Source of the DNA: Methanobrevibacter sp. UBA586
GTDB taxonomy: Archaea; Methanobacteriota; Methanobacteria; Methanobacteriales; Methanobacteriaceae
Direction: 5' to 3'
NCBI GenBank assembly: GCA_002496065.1
Contig: DAII01000027.1
Location: 1,363-6,763 of the forward strand
Length of the DNA: 5,401 nt
Part shown: positions 1 through 5,115 of the stretch, piece after piece
How positions within the stretch are numbered: the first letter of the stretch is position 1
Layout of the letters: every line of letters starts with the position of its first letter
The notes under the pieces: model-generated
Databases searched by the model: none
Told to the model about the DNA's origin: nothing
Seen by the model: the letters and a program-made list of their open reading frames with translations, nothing else
Translations under genes and position numbers: made by a program

Positions 1-215
1 TCAATATCCATTTCTCTTAAAATGGTTGCCCCATCATTAGTTACTGTAACATCTCCCATTGAGTCAACTAACATTTTATCCATTCCTTTTGGCCCAAGAG
101 TAGTTCTTACAATGTTTTCTAAAATTTTAGCAGCTGTAATATTCATTCTCAAAGCGTCTCTTCCGGAGTATCTTTCAGTGCTTTGAGGTAAAATGAATAT
201 TGGTTGATTTGCCAT
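1..215 (-). CDS. Thermosome subunit (group II chaperonin), N-terminal part, cut by window edge
   Basis: ATP-driven cytoplasmic folding chamber subunit of the TCP-1/thermosome family. The first 71 residues are visible, about an eighth of the usual 540-550. They begin [10 protein letters not shown] and contain the family signature: [12 protein letters not shown] at residues 41-52, followed by [13 protein letters not shown] at 54-66. These elements line the nucleotide pocket, and the Asp of NDGAT is the expected phosphate/Mg-site residue. The ATG is supported by a strong ribosome site, AGGTGA at 220-225, four bases upstream, and by a TATA box about 58 bases upstream. Family membership is clear. 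The subunit type (alpha, beta or other paralogue) cannot be decided from this fragment. No frameshift is seen. Confidence 0.96.
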   Translation of the reverse strand, partial: MANQPIFILPQSTERYSGRDALRMNITAAKILENIVRTTLGPKGMDKMLVDSMGDVTVTNDGATILREMDI

Positions 216-266
216 TATATCACCTTAATTAAATTAAATTATTCAACAATAATAAATGAGTTTAAG

Positions 267-279
267 GTTATATAAAAAG
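267..279 (-). promoter_or_regulatory. TATA box of the thermosome gene
   Basis: Read on the minus strand this is a run of T followed by TATATAA, a good archaeal box A. Its centre is about 58 bases before the thermosome ATG. Transcription would start near 248, leaving a leader of about 30 bases that includes the ribosome site. It lies between the fprA terminator and the chaperonin gene, so the chaperonin has its own promoter. Heat regulation would be usual for this family, but I see no recognisable heat-shock operator. Confidence 0.6.
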
Positions 280-290
280 GTTACGGGAAA

Positions 291-330
291 TAAAATAAAA
301 AAAATAGAAACTCATAAAAAATATGAGTTT
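291..330 (-). terminator. Hairpin plus T-tract terminator of fprA
   Basis: A perfect 8-base inverted repeat, AAACTCAT at 308-315 and ATGAGTTT at 323-330, with a 7-base AT loop. On the minus strand it is followed by a T-rich stretch (291-306), as in intrinsic termination. The first base of the hairpin is the last base of the fprA stop codon TAA (330-332), so hairpin and stop codon touch. Confidence 0.75.
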
Positions 331-1550
331 TAGTCTTTAATCTCTTTAGATAGTTTTTTACCCATTTCATAGCAATGATCTAAAACATCTTCAGTTGGTA
401 TATAAGTGGTATCGTATTGATCAAGAACATCGAAACCAGCTGCGGTCAAGTCTTCAGCAAGTTTTTTGTTAGCTCCTCCACCCCATCCTTTGGAACCGAA
501 ACATACTGCCTTTCTGGCATAGGTAGTTGCCTTGAAGTTAAGAGCAGTCAGGTAGTAGATGATATCTCCAAGACTTGGATATGGGTTGTTCATCATAGTT
601 GGTGAACCGAAACATACCGCTTTGGATTCTAAAATATCAGTTACGACATCACATCTTTCATCCTCATGGAGGTAGTACATTTTCACTTCAACCCCTTCAG
701 ACATGAGTCCTTCAGCCATTGCCTGAGCCATTTTTGGAGTTGAATGATGCATTGTATCATATACAAAGGTAACTTTGTCCTTACAGACACCATTGGACCA
801 TTCGTTGTACTTACCAATGATTACTTCAGGTTTTGTTAGGATTTGACCATGAGAAGGAGCAATCATTTTAACCTGTTCTAAAACACCTGCATTTTCCAAT
901 TCGGCAATTTTGTTTCTGTACATCATTGATGATGGAGTAATTAGGTTTGCATAGAATTTCTGAGCTTCTCTCATCAATACAACTTCATCAACTTCATAGT
1001 CATATCTTTCACTTAAACAGATGTGCTGACCAAATGCATCGTTGGAGCATAGGATTCCATCTTCAACTATAAATGTGAACATGCTGTCCGGCCAGTGAAG
1101 CATAGGAGCTTCTACAAACTGTAAGGTTTTTCCACCAAGTTCAACTTGGTCTCCTGTTTTTACTGTTTTGAAATCAAAGTCTTTTAAGTATGGCAAGTGA
1201 TTTTTCAATCCTGCAACAGCCATGTTAGAACAGTATACCTCAACATCAGGGAATTTTTTGACAAATTCAACAAGGGTTCCTGAGTGATCATTTTCAATGT
1301 GGTTTTGAATGATTACATCAATGTTAAATTCTCTTCCTTCCTGTTCAAATGCGTCTTTTACTCTTCCCCATAATTGAGCACCTTGGCCAGGGTAAACGTT
1401 ATCAATTAAAGCTACTTTATCTTCACCAAACACTAAATAACAGTTGTAGGTAGTTCCGTCTAATTTATATCCGTGGTAGTCTCTAAGATCCCAATCTAAA
1501 ACTCCGACCCAGTAGACACCATCTGTAATTTTTAATGCATCTGCTTTCAT
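330..1550 (-). CDS. fprA: Coenzyme F420H2 oxidase, diiron flavoprotein (FprA)
   Basis: Cytoplasmic A-type flavoprotein that reduces O2 to water with F420H2, protecting the methanogen from oxygen. At 406 residues it has the usual family length. The N-terminal metallo-beta-lactamase-like domain (about 1-250) keeps every expected diiron-site residue: H84, E86, D88 and H89 in NHIENDHSG, H152 in MLHWPDSM, D171 in CSNDAFGQH, and H234 in APSHGQ. The C-terminal flavodoxin domain (about 258-400) begins with a beta strand and the FMN phosphate loop YDTMHHSTPKMA, and carries FGSPTMMNNPYP and the FGSKGWGGGA loop. There is no C-terminal rubredoxin or flavin-reductase extension, which fits the F420H2-dependent methanogen form. 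The ATG has AAAGGTG eight bases upstream (1559-1565) and its own TATA box. Nitric-oxide reductase activity, known in some relatives, cannot be excluded by sequence. Confidence 0.96.
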   Translation of the reverse strand: MKADALKITDGVYWVGVLDWDLRDYHGYKLDGTTYNCYLVFGEDKVALIDNVYPGQGAQLWGRVKDAFEQEGREFNIDVIIQNHIENDHSGTLVEFVKKFPDVEVYCSNMAVAGLKNHLPYLKDFDFKTVKTGDQVELGGKTLQFVEAPMLHWPDSMFTFIVEDGILCSNDAFGQHICLSERYDYEVDEVVLMREAQKFYANLITPSSMMYRNKIAELENAGVLEQVKMIAPSHGQILTKPEVIIGKYNEWSNGVCKDKVTFVYDTMHHSTPKMAQAMAEGLMSEGVEVKMYYLHEDERCDVVTDILESKAVCFGSPTMMNNPYPSLGDIIYYLTALNFKATTYARKAVCFGSKGWGGGANKKLAEDLTAAGFDVLDQYDTTYIPTEDVLDHCYEMGKKLSKEIKD

Positions 1551-1598
1551 AATAAATACACCTTTATATAAAAATATTTTAATTTAATAATTTAAATA

Positions 1599-1609
1599 GT
1601 TTATATAAT
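1599..1609 (-). promoter_or_regulatory. TATA box of fprA
   Basis: The minus strand reads ATTATATAAAC, centred about 54 bases before the fprA ATG. Predicted transcription start is near 1578, with a leader of about 27 bases carrying AAAGGTG. A second TATA-like stretch at 1565-1574 is too close to the ATG to leave a leader. I see no clear operator for oxygen control. Confidence 0.5.
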
Positions 1610-1639
1610 CATATTATACAAACTAAATGAAAATTTTTT

Positions 1640-1678
1640 TTAAAAAAAAAGTAAAAAAGGATATGTAAATCTACATAT
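1640..1678 (-). terminator. Hairpin plus T-tract terminator of the 89-residue protein gene
   Basis: A perfect 7-base inverted repeat, ATATGTA at 1661-1667 and TACATAT at 1672-1678, with a 4-base loop. On the minus strand it is followed by two long T runs (1642-1658). The 5' arm covers the last sense codon and most of the TAG stop codon (1671-1673), whose final base falls in the loop. Confidence 0.75.
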
Positions 1679-1940
1679 CACAAACACATTTATCGCTATA
1701 GGTGTAATAGAATCTGTATTGTTCATTTACAACAGTAATATATTCGAAGCAACCTCCGATAATATCAGCGATTTTTAATAAGTCGTCAAGAGGGATTTTT
1801 TCACTATTGTTAATACTTACATTAAAAATAACTTCATTCCCTATGATATCATAATCTAATACTTCAGCTTTGTCTTTATATTCATGTTGTTTGATAATAT
1901 CTAATAATTGTTGTTCAATATCTTCATTGAATTTTACCAT
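1671..1940 (-). CDS. Small acidic protein of unknown function, 89 residues
   Basis: I do not recognise this protein. It is 89 residues, acidic and soluble-looking, with no signal peptide or membrane segment. An N-terminal helix (about 5-20, rich in E, Q, K) is followed by alternating strand-like segments (IGNEVIFNVSIN at 33-44, YITVVNEQYRFYYTY at 67-81) around an amphipathic helix near 50-62. This suggests a small alpha/beta fold. Cysteines occur at GGC in the middle and twice in the tail, KCVCDM, which may be a metal or redox pair. The reality of the gene is well supported: a near-perfect ribosome site AGGAGG (1949-1954) eight bases before the ATG, a consensus TATA box, and a terminator hairpin at the stop. 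It is monocistronic and divergent from the zinc-ribbon/DUF116 operon, so the two may share regulation. Confidence 0.85.
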   Translation of the reverse strand: MVKFNEDIEQQLLDIIKQHEYKDKAEVLDYDIIGNEVIFNVSINNSEKIPLDDLLKIADIIGGCFEYITVVNEQYRFYYTYSDKCVCDM

Positions 1941-1987
1941 TTTTTCATCCTCCTTAAAAAATGTATAATTAATACTATAAACTTCTA

Positions 1988-1996
1988 TTATATAAA
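1988..1996 (-). promoter_or_regulatory. TATA box of the 89-residue protein gene
   Basis: The minus strand reads TTTATATAA, an excellent match to archaeal box A, centred about 52 bases before the ATG. Predicted start is near 1967, giving a leader of about 26 bases with the AGGAGG ribosome site. It lies about 45 bases from the TATA-like element of the divergent operon. Confidence 0.65.
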
Positions 1997-2033
1997 TCTA
2001 TTGATAAAAATCTCATACAATTAATATTTTATA

Positions 2034-2043
2034 ATATAAAAAT
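2034..2043 (+). promoter_or_regulatory. Probable TATA box of the zinc-ribbon/DUF116 operon
   Basis: ATATAAAAAT lies in a strongly AT-rich stretch. Its centre is about 52 bases before the ATG at 2090, the same distance seen for the three minus-strand promoters in this window. It would place the transcription start near 2063. A slightly upstream alternative (TTTTATAATA near 2027-2036) is possible. Confidence 0.45.
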
Positions 2044-2075
2044 AAATTCACGGAGTCTTATAACTATAATGTGTT

Positions 2076-2095
2076 CCACCGGTGGGCCAATGGCC
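2076..2095 (+). promoter_or_regulatory. GC-rich palindrome and ribosome site at the operon start
   Basis: CCACCGGTGG (2076-2085) is a perfect 10-base palindrome. It is followed directly by GGCCAATGGCC (2085-2095), an inverted repeat around the ATG at 2090. GGTG at 2081-2084 is the best ribosome site for that ATG, with the same 5-base spacing seen upstream of the thermosome ATG. The palindrome lies between the predicted transcription start and the start codon, where a repressor or RNA fold could act. Its regulatory role is inference. Confidence 0.4.
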
Positions 2096-2224
2096 GATAT
2101 AGATTTGAATAAATTGAAAACAAAAAGATACAGATGCTTGGCTTGTGGAAATGAGTTTAAAAGTATTGGAAAAAAAGTAATTTGTCCTTCATGCCAAAGT
2201 GACAATGTAGAATGTAAAGAATAA
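2090..2224 (+). CDS. Small zinc-ribbon protein, 44 residues
   Basis: A tiny protein dominated by one zinc-ribbon: two knuckles, CLACG (C16, C19) and CPSCQ (C32, C35), 12 residues apart, preceded by a basic stretch KLKTKRYR. A fifth Cys (C42) lies near the C-terminus. The pattern fits a structural Zn(4Cys) site as in many archaeal nucleic-acid- or protein-binding ribbons. It lacks the features of rubredoxin. An in-frame ATG at 2069 would add seven residues (MCSTGGP). I prefer 2090 because it has GGTG at good spacing and a normal TATA-to-start distance, whereas 2069 has only GGAG 13 bases away and would be almost leaderless. It is the first gene of a three-gene operon, 21 bases before the next start. 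Specific function unknown. Confidence 0.8.
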   Translation: MADIDLNKLKTKRYRCLACGNEFKSIGKKVICPSCQSDNVECKE

Positions 2225-2245
2225 ACTATCAATAGAGGGATATTA

Positions 2246-2692
2246 TTGAAAATTGATTTGAAAGATGATGAAATTCTCTTTTTGGAATCACCGCAAGGAA
2301 TTGTAGGTGTCGTCAAGGTAGCAAAGGAAAACAAGATGCAGTTTATAGCCACACAGGACGAGGAAATAGTTCAACTTCTTGAAAAAGAAGATATCATAGC
2401 TGTTTCATCACTTAAGGGTAATAAACGATCAATACGTTCCCTAGCATACCTTACAAGAGAGGAAGACTCACCTTTGGTCATTCTCAATAAAAACCATCCT
2501 TCTACCAAACGACTGTCAACTGTCGTTTCCGTTGGTGATGTGGTTAATCTTAACTGCAACATTACTCCAGGAACACACCCTGAACAGACCGTTCTCTGTT
2601 CAACCCATGAGCTTCATGATTTAGAAATTAAAAAAACTTCTACCGGCATTGAATTGAATAGAGATGTCCAATATACCATTGAAAAATTTTAG
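2246..2692 (+). CDS. Conserved-looking protein of unknown function, 148 residues, TTG start
   Basis: I do not recognise the family. The protein is soluble, mixed alpha/beta and without a signal peptide or membrane segment. Hydrophobic strand-like segments (EILFLES near 9-15, GIVGVVKVA at 18-26, MQFIAT at 31-36, SPLVILNKNHPSTKR at 75-89, VVSVGDVVNLNCNI at 93-106) alternate with charged loops. The HPSTKR and TPGTHPEQTVLCSTHELHDL segments carry several His and Cys that could bind metal or substrate. The TTG start is supported by GAGGGA (2235-2240) five bases upstream, and no ATG lies nearby in frame. It sits 21 bases after the zinc-ribbon gene and 8 bases before the DUF116 gene, so co-transcription and a shared job are likely. 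Confidence 0.85.
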   Translation: MKIDLKDDEILFLESPQGIVGVVKVAKENKMQFIATQDEEIVQLLEKEDIIAVSSLKGNKRSIRSLAYLTREEDSPLVILNKNHPSTKRLSTVVSVGDVVNLNCNITPGTHPEQTVLCSTHELHDLEIKKTSTGIELNRDVQYTIEKF

Positions 2693-2700
2693 GTTGTTTC

Positions 2701-3345
2701 ATGTTTGAGTCATTTTACCTGTTTTTAGGTCAGCTAATTGTAAGTCTTATTATCATAATAGCTATTTTAATAGCAGTTGTATTGGTTTTAGGTAGCATTC
2801 TTCTTAAGAAGAATATTCTGATTTTTCCTAAAGTGATTATATTTCTAATTGATCTTCTATACAGCCCCATAAAAAAGGTGCTGAAGCTGTTTAAAAAGGA
2901 TGAGTCAATTGTTGACATCATTGGAATAAAAGCCAGAAATAAGGTAAATATGGAGAAATTCAGCAAAATTCCTGCAAACGAAACCCTGATTTTCCTACCA
3001 CATTGCCTAAGACATAGAGATTGTGAGGCATTCCTTCAGGAAACAGGACTTATATGTACCGAATGTGGAAAATGTTCCATTGGAGTCATCCACAACAAAG
3101 GAGTAAAGCTCAAATATGAGATATATATCGTACCAGGATCCAGTTTCGTTAAAAAGATAGCCCAGGAAAAGAAATTCAAAGCAGTAATCGGCGTTGCCTG
3201 TCACTCAGACCTGAATCAGATTATGATGCTTCTATCAGACTTCTGCCCTCAAGGAGCATTGCTTAAAACAACAGGTTGCTTTGAAACAAAAGTGGACATG
3301 AAAAGCCTATTGAAGATAATGAATTCCAAAAAAGAACAAAAATAA
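2701..3345 (+). CDS. DUF116 family membrane-anchored Cys-rich protein
   Basis: A 214-residue protein of the DUF116 family, whose biochemical role is not established. The N-terminus has a long transmembrane helix (about residues 8-35) and a second hydrophobic stretch (about 39-54), then a basic segment KKVLKLFKK, suggesting a membrane anchor with a cytoplasmic C-terminal domain. That domain carries eight cysteines in the family's pattern: LPHCLR (C102), C108, the cluster C119-x2-C122-x2-C125, VACHSDL (C167), C182 and C193, with nearby His 101, 105 and 168. Such spacing fits an iron-sulfur or zinc site, which is inference. The ATG lies 8 bases after the preceding stop codon, and its AGGT ribosome site (2691-2694) overlaps that stop, implying translational coupling. 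It is the last gene of the operon. Confidence 0.88.
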   Translation: MFESFYLFLGQLIVSLIIIIAILIAVVLVLGSILLKKNILIFPKVIIFLIDLLYSPIKKVLKLFKKDESIVDIIGIKARNKVNMEKFSKIPANETLIFLPHCLRHRDCEAFLQETGLICTECGKCSIGVIHNKGVKLKYEIYIVPGSSFVKKIAQEKKFKAVIGVACHSDLNQIMMLLSDFCPQGALLKTTGCFETKVDMKSLLKIMNSKKEQK

Positions 3346-3405
3346 TCTATTGAATTCCTTATTTTAGATTATATTTACCTTTAATATGGATATGAATAGC
3401 TATGT

Positions 3406-3452
3406 TTTAGTGAAGCTAAATTTTAAAATATAATATTAAACTTTTTATTTTT
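3406..3452 (+). terminator. Possible terminator of the zinc-ribbon/DUF116 operon
   Basis: A small inverted repeat, TTTAG (3406-3410) and CTAAA (3416-3420), with loop TGAAG, is followed by T-rich runs at 3421-3424 and 3441-3452. It lies about 60 bases past the DUF116 stop codon. The stem is weak, so the T-rich tract may be the real signal. Confidence 0.35.
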
Positions 3453-3529
3453 AAACAAAACACCACTGTCAAGATTGGATTTCGCTTGAGAGAATGCATT
3501 TTCATTAAAAACAACCATTGTAAACTAAA

Positions 3530-3661
3530 ATGAAGTCAAGATTACCATTTAGAATAACATTCCTATACTTTCTGGATGAAGGAATTATTAAGTTTGTGTA
3601 ATTCTTCAATAAAAATGAATCAAATCCGAATTTAGAAAGAATAAATGAAATGTTTAGATAA
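3530..3661 (+). pseudogene. Possible gene remnant with an internal stop codon
   Basis: From the ATG at 3530 the frame encodes 23 residues (MKSRLPFRITFLYFLDEG then IIKFV), meets TAA at 3599-3601, and continues for 19 more codons ending ERINEMFR before a second TAA at 3659-3661. Both halves have ordinary protein-like composition and amphipathic character, as if one nonsense change split the end of a gene. There is no ribosome site, and stops upstream (3521, 3506) block extension. The antisense frame over the same bases is also open, so chance is a real alternative. Family unknown. Confidence 0.2.
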
Positions 3662-3694
3662 AAAAATAGATAATAGATGATTAAATTAATCATC
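3660..3694 (-). terminator. Hairpin plus T-tract terminator of the sucD-hmgA operon
   Basis: GATGATTAA (3676-3684) and TTAATCATC (3686-3694) form a perfect 9-base inverted repeat around a single base. In RNA this gives an 8-bp stem with a 3-base loop. On the minus strand it is followed by a run of seven T (3660-3666). The last two Asp codons and the TAA stop (3686-3688) of the 71-residue protein form the entire 5' arm. Confidence 0.75.
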
Positions 3695-3901
3695 AAAATA
3701 TTTAAAAAACTCAATGGACTCTTCAGATTCATCGAATTCCTTAATAAAAAGTTTTAAATCCATTATAAACTCTTTTTTTCTCTCTTCAACCGTTTTGAAT
3801 TTTGAATAGTCTTTTTTTACAACAAGATTCATGACAATGTCTTCAGTTTCAAGAGTGAGTTCCGGAAATAGGAAATCTTCAAAATATTCATCATCGAACA
3901 A
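3686..3901 (-). CDS. Small acidic protein of unknown function downstream of hmgA, 71 residues
   Basis: I do not recognise this family. The protein is strongly acidic (begins MFDDEYFEDF, ends FFKYFDD), soluble-looking, without Cys, signal peptide or membrane segment. A strand-like segment DIVMNLVVKK (21-30) precedes a long charged helix from about 37 to 68. I place the start at a TTG one base after the hmgA stop codon, because AGGGGT (3906-3911), inside the last codons of hmgA, lies at proper spacing. The frame is open farther upstream to a TTG at 3982, but that start has no ribosome site and would overlap hmgA by 80 bases. Tight spacing implies co-transcription and coupled translation with hmgA. 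It ends in the operon's terminator hairpin. A regulatory or assembly role for HMG-CoA reductase is speculation. Confidence 0.75.
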   Translation of the reverse strand: MFDDEYFEDFLFPELTLETEDIVMNLVVKKDYSKFKTVEERKKEFIMDLKLFIKEFDESEESIEFFKYFDD

Positions 3902-3902
3902 T

Positions 3903-5105
3903 CTAACCCCTACCCAATTCCTGATGGGCTCTTGCAAGATGTCCTGCAGATAATGCTGCAATGAGGGACAGTTCCCCTGCAAGAACAGTGGTAGCTACAA
4001 TTTCAGCCAATTCCAAAGCCTTGTTTGAACCTGCAACGCCAAGAATATTCAATCCTTCATTGGCTGTTTCCAATGATGTTCCTCCACCTACAGTAGCTAT
4101 TGGCAGGTCCGGAAGATTGACAGAGAAATATAAATCCCCATTACGGTTTTCAGCAGTTGTAATCCCTAGAGAACCCTCAACAACATGTGCCGCATCCTGA
4201 CCTGTTGCTAGAAATATTGCTGCAACCATATTTGCATAGTGTGCATTGTATGCCATGCTTCCTGAAGCGGCAGATCCTATAAGATTTTTAACTGTATTAA
4301 CTTCAACAATGCCCTCTGCTGTTGTTTTGAGCTTTTTATTTACTATTTCCTTTGGAATGAGAATATCCGCAACAACTGATTTTCCCCTTCCCTCTATTAT
4401 GTTAATTGCTGCTGCTTTTTTATCGACACAGACATTTCCACTTAATGCAATGTGAATTGCACTTGTTTCTCTTGTCATTTCATCCAATATCTTTTCAGTA
4501 GCTATTGTTACCATATTCATACCCATACTGTCTCCAGTTGAATAAACGAAACGTGGATAAACATAGTTTCCAACGATGATTATCGGATCAATCTTGAGCA
4601 GTTTTCCATGAGAGGTTGTTGATTCAGCTATTTCCTTTAGCTTGTTAAAGTTGTTTTCAAACCATTGCTTGATTTTAAGAGCATCAACGGCATTTTCTGT
4701 CTTGATGGCTGGAGCTCTTGTCATGATGTCTGAAATAACACGAGCGTTTGCTCCTCCTGATGCTGTAATTGTTGATGCACCTCTGTTGATTGATGCAACA
4801 AGTGCTCCCTCTGAGGTAGCCAATGGAACCATAACCTCACGGTTGCAATGTTCACCGTTGATTTTTAAAGGTCCTGCTATCCCCATAGGAATTTGAAGAA
4901 CTCCAATAGGATTTTCCATGTTTCTTTTGGAAGCCCTTTCAATATCCAATGTATAGCTTCCGATATTGTCAAGTTTGGCATCACTATATTCTTCGATAAA
5001 TTCCCTTCTGATGTCTGTGGCTTCCTTTACTGATACATACTTTTCTATTTCATACAGCTTCATTTCACTGTTTAACAGTTTTTCAATAATTTCCTTTGGA
5101 GTCAT
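3903..5105 (-). CDS. hmgA: HMG-CoA reductase, class I (NADPH)
   Basis: Reduces 3-hydroxy-3-methylglutaryl-CoA to mevalonate, a key step toward the isoprenoid chains of archaeal ether lipids. The 400-residue length matches archaeal soluble enzymes, without the eukaryotic membrane domain. Class I catalytic residues are all present, numbered from the preferred ATG: E64 in ENPIG, K229 in VDKKAAAIN, D304 in GQDAAH and H389 in SAGHLARAH. Cofactor and substrate motifs include MGIAGPL, GDSMGMNM (D192-M198) and TVGGGT. The serine that AMPK phosphorylates after the catalytic His in animals is absent. I choose ATG 5105, ten bases after the sucD stop, with a weak GTGA site (5110-5113). A TTG at 5135 would add ten residues and overlap sucD by 20 bases. 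It is followed one base later by the 71-residue acidic protein. Confidence 0.96.
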   Translation of the reverse strand: MTPKEIIEKLLNSEMKLYEIEKYVSVKEATDIRREFIEEYSDAKLDNIGSYTLDIERASKRNMENPIGVLQIPMGIAGPLKINGEHCNREVMVPLATSEGALVASINRGASTITASGGANARVISDIMTRAPAIKTENAVDALKIKQWFENNFNKLKEIAESTTSHGKLLKIDPIIIVGNYVYPRFVYSTGDSMGMNMVTIATEKILDEMTRETSAIHIALSGNVCVDKKAAAINIIEGRGKSVVADILIPKEIVNKKLKTTAEGIVEVNTVKNLIGSAASGSMAYNAHYANMVAAIFLATGQDAAHVVEGSLGITTAENRNGDLYFSVNLPDLPIATVGGGTSLETANEGLNILGVAGSNKALELAEIVATTVLAGELSLIAALSAGHLARAHQELGRG

Positions 5106-5115
5106 AATTTCACAT

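Larger units (their letters stand above)
3346..3685. other. Gene-free spacer with possible coding relics
   Basis: About 340 bases between convergent operons with no convincing gene. The left part holds a possible terminator for the DUF116 operon and the right end holds the terminator of the minus-strand operon. In between are two protein-like fragments without ribosome sites: a 31-codon minus-strand frame at 3423-3518 (begins MVVFNENAFSQAKSNLDS) and a plus-strand frame at 3530-3661 that reads through well on both sides of one in-frame TAA (3599-3601). They may be remains of a decayed gene or chance. No repeat array, RNA gene or transposon end is visible. Confidence 0.4.

Noticed and set aside
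256..330. Third copy of ATGAGTTT at 256-263, matching the fprA terminator arm
   Set aside because: It lies upstream of the predicted thermosome transcription start, so it would not be in that mRNA. An 8-base match in AT-rich DNA is easily chance.
2069..2089. Upstream ATG start for the zinc-ribbon protein
   Set aside because: It is possible but weaker: GGAG is 13 bases away and the leader would be only a few bases. Conservation of MCSTGGP would reverse this.
2029..3204. Minus-strand open frames across the zinc-ribbon/DUF116 operon
   Set aside because: They lie opposite well-supported plus-strand genes and have no ribosome sites or recognisable domains.
3468..3543. Direct repeat GTCAAGATT at 3468-3476 and 3535-3543
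   Set aside because: Nine bases, two copies and divergent flanks; no sign of a repeat family or attachment site.
3505..3732. Minus-strand 75-codon open frame
   Set aside because: It overlaps the end of the 71-residue protein gene in another frame, lacks a ribosome site and has a low-complexity Leu/Ile/Tyr/Phe-rich N-terminus. It is most likely a shadow.
3902..3982. Upstream TTG start for the small protein after hmgA
   Set aside because: It would overlap hmgA by 80 bases and has no ribosome site, while TTG 3901 has AGGGGT at good spacing.
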